DNA of 64,000 nucleotides from Amoebidium appalachense (Eukaryota; Ichthyosporea): NCBI GenBank assembly GCA_963693365.1, contig CAVNZM010000015.1, positions 4,526,001 to 4,590,000 of the forward strand, read 5' to 3'. Shown piece by piece: positions 1 to 41,880 of this stretch (position 1 is its first letter; each line of letters starts with the position of its first letter). The notes under the pieces were generated by a model. It saw only the letters and a program-made list of their open reading frames with translations, ran no database searches and was not told where the DNA came from. The position numbers and the translations under genes were made by a program.

Positions 1-21
1 TATACACAACAAACAAACCCT

Positions 22-55
<34 letters not shown>

Positions 56-537
56 TCTGCGCGTCCACACACCTACCCGCCCACCCAGCCCCCCCCCCCC
101 CCCCCCCCCCCCCCCACCACCACCACCACCACCACAAAAAAAACAAAAACAAAAAAAAACAAAACCGACCCACCTCCCCAGCCACCCACCCACCCTCCCC
201 TGCATCCCCCAACCCTCCATTCCCCTCCCCTCCCCCCCCCCCCCCCAACCCTCTAACGCATACATCACCCCCCCACCCAACCCCCAACCCACACACTATC
301 CCACACTCCCCCAACCCTCCATCTCCTCCCCCCCCCCCCCCCCCTCTCCCCCTCCCCCCCCCCCCCAGCCCTCTAACGCATACATCACCCCCCCACCCAA
401 CCCCCAACCCCCCACACTCCCCCCTCCCCCCCCCCCCCCCCTCCCCCCTCCCCCCCCCCCCTTCCGCCTTTCACCCCTGTCCCCCCCCCCTCCCCCCCCC
501 CCCCCCCCCCCCCCCCCACACACACACACGTACACAG
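1..537 (+). other. Low-complexity DNA upstream of the first visible CHD1 exon
   Basis: Poly-C runs, (CAC)n and two copies of CCTCTAACGCATACATCACC (about 252 and 374). No coding signal. Presumed intron because exon 1 here begins with a split codon. Confidence 0.7.
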
Positions 538-30300
<29,763 letters not shown>

Positions 30301-30428
30301 CACAATCTTCCTCCCATATCCCCCCCCCCCCCCCCCCCCCCCTCCCCCTCCCACACACACACACACACACACACACCCTTAGTCTGTCTATCCACCGTCC
30401 CTCTCCCTCTCCATCTCGCTCTCCCTCC

Positions 30429-30474
<46 letters not shown>

Positions 30475-30717
30475 TCCCTCTCCCTCTCCCTCTCCCTCTC
30501 CCTCTCCCTCTCCCTCTCTCCCCCTCTCTCTCTCTCCCCCCCCCCCCCCCCCCCCCCCCCCGGGTGTCTGCCCGTCCCTTCCCTCCTCCACCTCCCGCAG
30601 CCCATTCTGATAACCCAGTCACATTTTGGCTCAGGGCAACCACCATCCCTCCCCTTGACATGGGGACACATCCCTCATATCGTTGTGCTCGTGTACAGAT
30701 CTCACATTTTTTTTTGG

Positions 30718-30759
<42 letters not shown>

Positions 30760-31150
30760 AGCACAAGGGAGTAAGGCTCGAGAGTTTTTTAGTTTCTCTT
30801 CTGGTGTATGGCATATCAAAATCACACAATACACATGCCCTTAAATTTCTTTTCACTGACCGGATGGGACGCCAGGAGGATGGGGGTAATAAACGACAGA
30901 AGACGGATTGATCGGAGTCAAGGGGGCGTTGAGACTCTGCCACGGCGGGTGGAAATGACGTATGTGGGAGGGACTGGGTCGTCTTTTTGTTAAGTGGTTA
31001 CAAAAGTTGTGGTTTATATGCAGGGGGGTGGTGTTGTGGTTACACGCACATATGTAGACATTGACCATAGGCACGTGAAAACATACGCCATGCCCACGCG
31101 CACATACGCCACACACACTGCGCACACACATCCGCGTCCACACGCACATG

Positions 31151-31208
<58 letters not shown>

Positions 31209-31684
31209 GGTGTGTATGCACGTACATAAACTCACAACGAACATTGAAATGTGACTGTGTTCCTTTCCTTACCAGCATCCCGTATTACAATGGGGAGGTG
31301 GATATGTTTGAGTGAATAGAGATTTCTAAGATCATCATTTTGGGGGGGGGGGGGGGGGGGGGAGGGGGGGAATGTCGAGGTCTGCCCATTTCCAACATAG
31401 ATACGTTATAGAAATTCTTTCCGTAGCTTTGCCACATGAGGCTGGCCCCGTAATACAACATAGTGTAAATTCAGTTATCACATTAGACTAGATATATCAT
31501 TTTTGCATTCCGTTTAGCTTGTGCCTGAAACAGATACTAGGTGATTTGTTTCAGTGGCAGGTATTTATCATTTAGATTGTGACTGCGGGTTTACATCCAT
31601 AATGCGAAGGCCATATGTGTGTTGTTATGTAAATGCACGTGTATAGATTTTGTATGCAACAGCCTGAGTTTGTGTACCGAACCC
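30301..31684 (+). other. CHD1 3' flank, no gene seen
   Basis: Poly-C, (CA)n, long (CT)n (30370-30540), a G-run (about 30720-30757) and (CA)n at 31155-31206. A possible poly-A signal AATAAA lies near 30889. From 31390 the DNA becomes AT-rich and unique-looking without an open frame of note. Confidence 0.6.
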
Positions 31685-32077
31685 TTAGGGCGTGTTTGGC
31701 AGCGCAGTTATATCGTGTCTTTATCGTATCAGTCGTCTTTTCGCGTAATGAGACGATTCCGAAGTTATATCGTGTTTTTGAAAATCACCTCCGAAGGTAA
31801 TTTTCGAAAAGACGATATAACTTTTAGCCAATCGGATCGCTTTAAGCGATTCTAATTTACGATTGGTCGAATGACTACTAATGAGATCGTACAAAAGATG
31901 ATATTTCGCATTCTTTTGTTGTATCGAGATATTGTGTCGATACCGAAGCGCGAGCGTGTTTAGGCGTGTTTGGTACGCCATAATCGCATCATTACCCCTA
32001 AATACGCATACCACAAAATAATTTTATAACACGATCACGAATACGATTATTTTCGGCTGCCAAACGTCACGCCCTTA
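31685..32077. mobile_element. 387-bp MITE, Harbinger/Tourist-like, with TTA target duplication
   Basis: Terminal inverted repeats begin GGGCGTGTTTGGCAGC at 31688 and end with the complementary GCTGCCAAACGTCACGCCC at 32074 (a 3-nt ACG insert in one arm). They are flanked on both sides by TTA (31685-31687 and 32075-32077). A 3-bp TTA/TAA duplication and GGG-starting TIRs are hallmarks of PIF/Harbinger-derived MITEs. The interior is AT-rich with no coding capacity. It contains a second inverted repeat (31763-31785 with 31800-31822) and a partial TIR-like copy near 31961, suggesting nested insertion or internal rearrangement. It stands out because it lacks the poly-C/CA composition of its surroundings. 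Confidence 0.8.
31763..31822. repeat. Internal hairpin of the MITE
   Basis: Left arm 31763-31785 (starts AGTTATATCGT, ends GAAAAT) is nearly the reverse complement of right arm 31800-31822 (starts ATTTTC, ends CGATATAACT). The stem is 23 bp with two mismatches and the loop is 14 nt. It could fold in RNA or as a cruciform and be a small-RNA precursor. Confidence 0.75.
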
Positions 32078-32524
32078 GTAAGCATCATGATATGGACATA
32101 CAGTGGTGAGCTTGGTGAGCCCAGATGCTCACAAGCGCACACAAACATATGCACACAGCTCATGCACACACACACATGAAGGCATACTCACCCGCACGCA
32201 CGCACGCTCACACCATCACACACACCCATACACACACGCACGCACACATATATACACACACCAAAAACGTTGTTAAATTCTTTAATACACCCAGTCACAA
32301 CAGAGCTCGGGGACAGCTTGAGGGATAATCAAGGGAATTTTTTCTGACTGCGTACCGCCTGGGGGGGGGGGGGGGGGGGGGGGGGATACCGCTCCGGGGA
32401 ATTCGGTCGGAGGGGAAGGGGAAGCCACTGCCATTTTATATTGCAATTGGGTAGGGGGTAGGGGTTGGGGGAGAGGGAGGGAGAAGAGAAGGGGGAGGAA
32501 CGGGAGAGGGGAAGACGCAGCTAT

Positions 32525-32621
32525 AGCTACCTTCTGAGGTAGCTCTTATTTTTCAAGGGGACGCGTGGACGATCCGGAGAGCCGCTGGCTGATTACGTGA
32601 GACAACCACCCTTGAAAAATA
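32525..32621. repeat. Two adjacent perfect hairpins
   Basis: First: AGCTACCT (32525-32532), loop TCTG, AGGTAGCT (32537-32544). Second: TATTTTTCAAGGG (32547-32559) pairs perfectly with CCCTTGAAAAATA (32609-32621) across a 49-nt loop. The pair lies in unique-looking DNA between microsatellites. Role unknown; structured 3' UTR or MITE remnant are options. Confidence 0.7.
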
Positions 32622-32756
32622 TAGAGCCAGCGTCGATGGCGCACATATATAGGCTAGAGCTGCAGAGTCAGGACGTGCCTGGTTCGGAGGCGTGATAGAG
32701 GGAAGGACTCTTTTTTTTCGATCGGATTCGATAGGAATAAGAGGATGCCCTTCGAG

Positions 32757-33417
32757 CCTATCGATGACCCAAAAACCTCCTAATAAGTATGATCATTATA
32801 GGCAGATATAGGCGGCAGCATTTTGCATTGCAGAGCTCCAGCTGCTGGTCGTCGGTTCCCGCCCAGCTGGAGGAGCAGTTGGCCTTGCACTCCACATAGC
32901 TGCCATCCCGCCCACCCATCTCCCGCCCAGACCTGAATGCGGTTCTGGCCTGTACGCGGTGTTTTGCCACACCCACGGTCCCACAGACCCCACAACCACC
33001 CTGTCATCGCCTTTGGCTGGGTTCTGCACGTGTCCTGAAAGTGTTTTTTCTGGCAGGTTGACGCCGGGCAGCCGGCGTCTGCAGCTGCAAGAGGGGCAGC
33101 TCTCGAGCTCCGGCCAACTGCAATTGGAATGTCTTCTGTGTCTTGGGACGTTGTAAAAAGAGCAGTTTGGGCGCAGGTTTTAACGCAAACGCGCAGGGCC
33201 GGGAGACTGTTTGCGGCGTCATAGGCTGCCATGCAATCGGGCACACAGGCCACGGGAGCTGGCCACGGGCATGGGGTAACCGATGGAGGCGAGGGCGGAC
33301 GCAAGGGCGGCATTTGACTGACGGATAACAGCGGCGGCCAATTTTTTCGGAATAAGGGAATAAAAAAGCGAGGGTTTTGCAGGTTTGGTAAAATTTAACT
33401 GCGAAGTGTAACAGCAT
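32757..33417 (-). CDS. Possible small cysteine-rich protein gene
   Basis: Not recognised. On the minus strand two open segments share the pattern C-x3-C-x(14-18)-C-x3-C. One lies near 33250-33150 (ACVPDCMAAYDAANSLPALR then VCVKTC), the other near 32905-32820 (YVECKANCSSSWAGTD then LCNAKCC). They are in different frames; a short intron ending at a TACAG near 32952 could join them. GC content and lack of repeats differ from the flanks, and a CCAAT/TATA-like block lies upstream at 33540-33645, which supports a real gene. The start codon and exact splice sites cannot be fixed. Treat it as a hypothetical Cys-rich secreted protein candidate. Confidence 0.3.
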
Positions 33418-33537
33418 CTAAGTTATTTCTGTATTTCACTTGCGCTGAACGGTGCTTGAGTTTTGTGGTGGGAAAACTTTTAATTGCATACGGTTCAGAG
33501 GTTGTGTTTATATACCTTGTGGTGGAATGTCGTCATC

Positions 33538-33645
33538 TTCGTTATCCAATATTATCCAATCAGATAATGGCCTAAATTAAATATTTTTCTCTCTGTTGCC
33601 CAATCACATGCGGGTTAATCTGCTAACCATATATAGTTACAATCT
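33538..33645. promoter_or_regulatory. Promoter-like block: three CCAAT boxes and a TATA-like site
   Basis: CCAATATT, CCAATCAG and CCAATCAC occur within about 70 bp (near 33545, 33556 and 33600), followed by CATATATAGTTA near 33628. This is one of the few non-repetitive AT-rich stretches here. CCAAT boxes work in either orientation. The block could serve the candidate minus-strand Cys-rich gene or an unseen plus-strand transcript. Confidence 0.4.
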
Positions 33646-33659
33646 CAGCGCGCCGATTT

Positions 33660-33913
33660 GAAGCCTCATCCCGGGCTACTCATCCCGTCGGTGTACCATA
33701 CTGTTTGAGAGTGAAGAAAAAGGCGGGGTGGGCGAGAAGCGGGTAAACCATGATGACAGATCTTTTGCACATGCTGTAGCCGGCACAAAATGTAAGTTGT
33801 CCATCTTGGGTTGCACCTAAGGAAAAGGGCAGTGATACGTGGGGGGCGGCGAGGGGATAGGCCTAGGGGAATCGAACGGCCTATGTGTGTGTGTGGGCGT
33901 GTGTGCTGGCCTC

Positions 33914-33992
<79 letters not shown>

Positions 33993-34315
33993 CTCCCCCT
34001 CTCCCTTTTAAAGTCGCCAGCCCCCCCAGCCCCAACCCGAGGCACCCCACCCCACCCACCTACCCACCCGGCCCTCCCCGGTCCGGATCGGGATCCACAC
34101 CTGGGCCCCCACAATACTCTGCAAACACGATTGCAAATTTTAATGTACACTTCTAAATTCAAACGGTCGTACGCAAGTGCCGTTGCCAAACAGATTATTT
34201 GCTGAGCATCTTCCCCTCGTAGCTGCCCCATTGACCTAGAATGGTTTGCGCTAGAGTATGAAGTAGGGAAATGACATTCCCTCCTTCGTTTTTTTTTTTT
34301 TTTTTTTTTTTTGGG

Positions 34316-34352
<37 letters not shown>

Positions 34353-34664
34353 CTGTTGCCAGTTTGCGCTGTCTTTTCCCTTGATTTTTATTTCCCGAAT
34401 TTCTCAAAGCATGTGCCTATTGATACCAAAAGCGCTTTCGTGCCATTCGACATGCTGCTTTCCTGTCACGACTCTTTGCCACACACAGGATTCGTGCCCC
34501 CCCCCCCCAACAACAACAACAACCAACCATTTTTTTCTCGGACCATTATACTACGACTACCATTCAAAAGCCCAAAGAGGGCTGGACAAGAAAAGTTCCC
34601 GATAAATTAATCCAAAAACGTTCATTAATTAGTTCATACCGTTAATCATCTGTTTACACCCTAT
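33660..34664. other. Non-coding stretch between candidate gene and GPI-protein gene
   Basis: (CA)n 33931-33990, poly-T/poly-G junction 34290-34350 and a C-run near 34498. The AT-rich end (34600-34660) is probably the 3' flank of the minus-strand gene. Confidence 0.5.
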
Positions 34665-35286
34665 TTATAGGTCCTGCGCAAGCATAGCCGTCACAGCCGC
34701 CACCAAAAGCAAAACCACGGGCCGAGCCAACTGGGCAGCCTTCGAGGCACTACCGCTGGTGGCAAGAGCCAGGGTGGGGTCATAGGCCATCGCCTTGGTA
34801 AACGAGGGGAACGACATAATCACGTTGTTCTTGTCGGTAGATACAATGCACTTCTGTGTGCTTGCCTGACCCAATTGGTCAACCACCGTGACGTATTGCT
34901 CGAGCTTTAGCGAACCAGATGGGGTAAGCACTTCAGTGATTTCGGTGGCGTTGCTGTTTGTGACGTTGAAGTCCCCCGTGCCGCCAATGTCGTTAATGAC
35001 GACGCCGAAGGAAAGCGTGTTGTCTACGCTCTTGAACGGCCAGTCCGAAATCCCCACAGAAAACTTAAGTGTATTCTGCTCCTGCCGGAACGTGACAATC
35101 TGCGAGCAGAAAGGAAAACAGTCATTAGAGTTGGATTCTGTGTTTCCTGTACAGAGCACACGTTTCTTTTTTATCGCTGGTCTTTTTCTTGCTCCTCCCC
35201 GGGCCCTCCTCCCCTCTTCCTGCCTCCCCCCCCCCCCCCCCCCCCCGGCCTCCCCCTCCCCACCTCCCCTCCTTCCCCCCCTCCCC

Positions 35287-35317
<31 letters not shown>

Positions 35318-36851
35318 ACACACACAGTCTTACCACTGGCATGCTCATTACTACGCACCTCCTTGGCCCCGTCTATCCCACCCGTGTACATAAACACACA
35401 GCTCGTTCACTGGTGCTATTTCGCCTACAATTATTTCCCATTGTTTTAAAGAAAAAAATCACAATTACTATGTGAAACCTTTCTAGGATTTTCAAAAGGG
35501 GCATTACCTCTAGGCCTGTAGAATTGCATGGTTTTGGTGTGGCCGTGCTTGTTGCATCCTCCACACAGTAGGTTCCGTTGTGGTTCACACAGTCCACCTG
35601 CTTTCCGTCCCCACCAACATTGCGGCAGCGAAAGAGGTCGCACGTGGAAGTGTTGGTGTTGAAGGCCGTGCAGATGGGAATCGGATCGGTGGTTGTGTGG
35701 ATCAGGTAAGTGTCGAACGTGAACCTGGAGGGAGGAGGGCACGTAAGTGGTGGGCCATGCAGGATAATGGGTAACGCCGACGGGTTGGGAGGCCTTACAG
35801 ACATTCTTGTATTTTTAAGAGCATAGAGAACACTACAGCCATATTCATCCAATTGGACCTGCAGATGCCAATAGCAGTGCATAGCAACAAAAAAAGACTA
35901 AAGGGAGCCGCACAAACTTTGACGAACCAAAATGCATCTCGCGTGCTCACTTCGACTGAGAAACAGTTGAAAACACGTGATTTTATGAGTATACCACAGT
36001 TCAAAAACGTACTTTGGTTTCGAGTTTGCGACATCCAAGTCTGTGCTGAAGGAAACCTTGGTGCACGTGTCTGCTGACGTGCCTGGAGGGCAAACTCCAT
36101 CTGTGGCTGTCCACGCAGTGGCAAAGTTTGCCCACGACGCCACCTATGCAGGAAAACGACAGTCACGTGCGGGATTTTAGTTTACGTACACTAGAACTGG
36201 TTCCCGTTAAATAGTATACGCCAATGGCAAAGATGAGCTGAAGGAGCAAGTTTGTATTGTAATACGCTCAGGGTTCATGCTGCTTGCACCCGTGTTCAAC
36301 ATGCATAATGGCCCCGTAAGTTTTCTGTTCTTTTTTTTTTTTTTTTTTTCCCGAAGCTGCATGGGTTCGCATGTGCATCATGGCGTATTGCATGTAGTTA
36401 TGTAGCTACCAGAATTGGTATATCAAATTTGGCTCTAAATTGCTGTCAACTTTTATAGCTCTAAGATGAGAGTTCGCTTGCTTGAAGTCTTCCAGCTCAA
36501 GTTGAATAAAGTGTAGAGGACCATATATTGTAAACCCTGTAGCCTAATCAGCAAGCTTCGCCAAGCGAAAATGGGATTCGATGGCAAAACACAAACCTTG
36601 TGATCTGTGACCTTGCCGTCCTTCGCTACCTCCTCCAGCTTCATCATGTTCACCTTGACAGCCCTCTTGCTGTCCGCCTTGTAGTAGAGCTTGAACTGCC
36701 CCGAGTTGCCCACATACTCCACACCAAACGCGGTGTTCTCAACAACAGGGGCTGTTGCACTGCCGCCGACTGAAACTCCGGCATTCTTGGCAGCGCCAAC
36801 AAAGGCAAAGGAGGAGACACCGAAAGCGCAAGCGAGTTTCAGCATTTTCAA
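34665..36851 (-). CDS. Secreted, probably GPI-anchored protein, 4 exons (345 aa); similar in outline to acidic skeletal-matrix (SAARP) proteins
   Basis: Minus-strand exons, 5' to 3': 36851-36597, 36143-36013, 35724-35508 and 35099-34665; donors and acceptors are GT-AG and phases agree. The start MKMLKLACAFGVSSFAFVGA is a signal peptide. The middle has paired cysteines (VCPPGTSADTC; CDLFRC; YCVEDA) and N-glycosylation sequons. The last 25 residues are a hydrophobic tail after small residues (SGSASKAAQ), as expected for a GPI-attachment signal. Segments such as LKFSVGISDWPF and SFPSFTKAMAYDPTL recall, from memory, coral skeletal aspartic-acid-rich proteins; that family link is tentative. Two or more CCAAT/ATTGG boxes lie upstream (37040-37110). 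Function unknown beyond the cell surface. Confidence 0.8.
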
Positions 36852-36899
36852 GCTCTAAATTTACGGTTTTCTGTTGTTTCTTAGCGACTATGCTCTGCT

Positions 36900-37110
36900 C
36901 CTTTCGTGACGGTCTCTCAGTTTGTCTTCTTCACACGTTCTGATCAAAAGTGAAGTCGTTTTTCGGCGAGTTTCATTTTTATTATGTGACCGGTCTCTGG
37001 CCATGAACCACTGAGCGGCTCGCAAAGTTCTCACAAACTAAAATGTAGCAATTAAATCGCACGCCGATTGGTTGGGTGATGCGCTAAACACCAATAATAT
37101 CGTTTGACAA
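36900..37110 (-). promoter_or_regulatory. Upstream region of the GPI-anchored protein gene
   Basis: Within 250 bp upstream of the ATG at 36851 there are ATTGG/CCAAT boxes near 37065-37073 and 37090 in otherwise AT-rich, non-repetitive DNA. No clear TATA box is seen. CCAATCA/TGATTGG pairs recur in other non-repetitive gaps of this window (33545, 42920-42975, 54120-54165, 62272-62312), so they may be a general promoter motif of this genome. Confidence 0.4.
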
Positions 37111-38119
37111 AATGTATCGCAGTTATGATTGGTAATCAATCATACAGTGCATTGCTGCGTGGAAAGTATTTCTGGCACATTGCTCTGATGGGTCACAATT
37201 GCATCCACACCACACGTCCCTATTGGTTTATTTTGCATCAAACTGTCAGCGGGCAGAAGTCCAAGGTTCATGCAGGCAGGCGCACGCACGCACATGTTCA
37301 CGCACGTACCATCTGGACCAGGCTAGGCCCCATCGACCTCACATATGCGTACATAATAGTAGCATAGGTCTGTCTTTTTTCCTTTACCTGATAGATTTAA
37401 GGCAGTTTTCAAGCATTATGATAGTGCCATTCCTACTAATAATAACTTGGAAGTCGCCCCAGCACTATGACTGGGCTGTGAAAGGGGAAAGTGCGCTCCT
37501 GAAATTGAATTATAATTCAGGTCCCCCCACATATTACTCCATCACTGACTCTCAATCTATTATTATTGTTATGAGCTCTTCGCATGAATGAATATGCTGG
37601 TAATATCTTGTGCCCCTAACAATCAACACACCATTTATCAGCATTTGCACCGCACCACCACACCAGATTTTCTATTGGTGTTTTAAATGCTCTATTGTCT
37701 TTTGTCGCCATGAGCCCTATGACTTACACTCACGTACACACTGCCGCCCGCATGCGTTGCCGCAACTTTATTGCGACAGTCTCGAGTTTTCGAGAACGAC
37801 AAGTCTCAACTTTTTGAAACTTGCACCTGATGGCGAAATCGAATTTTGCGCCGAGGCTCTTCAGCCCCGGTGCACTGCCGACGTAGGTAACTGCGTCACT
37901 TCATGACATCGATGATGCATTATCACGGGTAATAACCGTAGCCGCTAATCTATTTCTTACGCTGAATCAGGGATCCTATAACTTATGATCATACCCGAGC
38001 TCTAATACGTAAATACATCCCCCCCCGCCCCCCCCCCCCCCCCCCCCCCGCCCCCCCTCGCCGGCCCGGGGGCCCCCCTCGAGGCACATGTAACAGCACA
38101 CGTCACACCGTGACACACG

Positions 38120-38157
<38 letters not shown>

Positions 38158-38394
38158 CACACACACACACACACATGTAAACACACAGCGCGCGCACACA
38201 CTGTGACACACACGCACATACACACAGACGCGCGCTCACACACACACGCGCATACGCACACGCACACACACACGCACACGCATGCACACGCATACACACG
38301 CACACACGTACACAAGCACACACGCATACATTATGATAAACGCACGCACACACGCACGGACGCACGCACGAACGCACGCACGCGCACACACACG

Positions 38395-38520
<126 letters not shown>

Positions 38521-38754
38521 CGCACGCTGTGACACGCTGGCACACACACTGACACACATGCACAGAAACACACACACACACGTGCATTCACACGCACATG
38601 TACATGCACATGTGGTGGCACGTGTACGCACACCAGCACACTCACACCATGATGTACACCATGATGTACACCATGATGTACACCATGATGTACACACACG
38701 TGACACACACGCACCCACACTCTCTCGCTACAGTCTCTCTCACTTCTCTCAGAC

Positions 38755-38985
<231 letters not shown>

Positions 38986-39175
38986 GGGACACCGTTGTGT
39001 TTGTTGCGTCTGATTGGATATTACATAGTAAAGTACTGAAGGAATGAGCCACATTTTGCCACTTAAGTGCATGAAGCCTTGCGAGTGTGATAAGCCTCGC
39101 GGTGTGTGCATATGACGTTGTGTGTGCAACTCTTATCGTTCACAGTGTATACGTGTCAACAGTGTGTAAATGCGT

Positions 39176-40110
<935 letters not shown>

Positions 40111-40628
40111 TGTGAGTGTATGCGTGTGTATATGTGTATATGTGGGCGTCCCACGCGCTCATATGCACCCTTTTTATGCCTGTGCATATGTGTGCTTCCA
40201 TATTTTCACCTTTGTCAGTGTGTGTTCCTTTCAAGCCATGCGGTGTGCGTGTGCATGTGTGAGGATGTGTGAGTGTGAGGGCGCGCGATTGCACAGGTGT
40301 TATTGTCACGGTGTGGCACGGTGTGTGCTGGCCCGGCACTTGCACTTAAATTAAATTAACCTGTACAAACGATTAACATGGCATACATCCGGCATAGTAG
40401 CAGGGTGTCACATGATATGCATGTAGCCGGGCCAGCAACCATATATATATTTTGAATATCTCCCCCCCCCCCCCTCCCCCTCCCCCTCCCCCCTTCCACC
40501 ACCACCCAAAAAAAAAAAAAACCCCCTGAAAGTAATAAATTATTGAATATATTAGTACTAGAAGAAGCCCCTCATGCGCCAATGACACGGACCCCCGGCC
40601 CTCCCCCCCCCCCCCCCCCCCCGGGCAC

Positions 40629-40659
<31 letters not shown>

Positions 40660-40674
40660 AAAAAGAATGAGTGT

Positions 40675-40678
<4 letters not shown>

Positions 40679-40727
<49 letters not shown>

Positions 40728-40728
40728 G

Positions 40729-40795
<67 letters not shown>

Positions 40796-40851
40796 CGAGA
40801 GAGAGAGACTCTGAGAGAGAGAGAGAGGGGGGGGGGGGGGGGGGGGGGGCT

Positions 40852-40897
<46 letters not shown>

Positions 40898-40899
40898 AT
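40679..40899 (+). repeat. (TA)n followed by (GA)n
   Basis: (TA)n at 40679-40725 is followed by (GA)n to 40899, interrupted by a G-run near 40829-40849. Confidence 0.97.
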
Positions 40900-41398
40900 T
40901 TGATAGGTGGAAAAGAAAAAGCAACACCACCATCATTCGTTCTCGCATTGGGGCACCATACGAACAACTCCCACATTCGCCTTGTCCTATTTCAGTCCTC
41001 CCAATTGCCACCCCCCCCCTCCCCCTTCCCCTCACAAGCGCACACGCACACACACGCGAGCACACACACACACACACACAGACACACACACACACACTCT
41101 CTCTCTCCCCCCACCCTCCCTCCCTCTCTCTCCCTCTCTCTCTCTCCCACCCTGTCTCTCTCACCTCTCCCCCCCCCCTCCCTCCCTCTACTCCCCCTCC
41201 CTCCCCTCTCTCTCTCCTTTCTCTCTCTGTCTTCCCCTCTTCTCCCCCCGCCTTACCGTACCTATACAGCTGGCCTATAGCAACCAGTCAAAAAAGTAGC
41301 TAAAAGAGCCCCCCTCCCCCTCCCCCCCCCCCCCCCCCCCCCCCCGCCGCCCCCTCTTCCCCATCCCAAAAAAAATACCCCCCCCCCTCCCCCCCTCC

Positions 41399-41429
<31 letters not shown>

Positions 41430-41499
41430 AAAAAAAAAAAAAAAGCACCCGCTTCGGGGAGGGGGGAAAAAAGAAAAAAATGCCACCATTACCATCACC

Positions 41500-41560
<61 letters not shown>

Positions 41561-41609
41561 CTTTGAAAAACTGTGAAACCAATCCTAATGCCATCAAAAC
41601 AAATCAGGA

Positions 41610-41880
41610 ATCTATCAGTCACCTTCTCCCGGAGAAGGGGTTGTTACCGCCTCCAAGGAAACGAGCCAGAGTCGAAACAAGCTCCACATACACCACCCAA
41701 CGAATCAAAACCGAGATCCAATCACAAAAAAATGGTTACAACGGAGTGCAACCTCAGCGTAGAGCAGGAATTTGGCTTCGAGACCCCAAGCCCGTCGACC
41801 TGGGATAGTATGAGCCCCCCTCTAACCGCGAAAACTGAGAAGTTGGTCCAAAAATCGGGGTTTTTCTCATTCTGCATATG
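41610..41880 (+). other. Exon-like segment with nuclear-localisation-type sequence
   Basis: After an AATCAG acceptor-like site, one frame reads HLLPEKGLLPPPRKRARVET and RIKTEIQ (KRAR-type NLS and a possible SUMO site). The neighbouring frame continues MVTTECNLSVEQEFGFETPS. The switch falls at an A7 run near 41728-41734. This could be part of a transcription-factor-like exon with a homopolymer frame slip, or chance. No homolog recognised. Confidence 0.2.
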
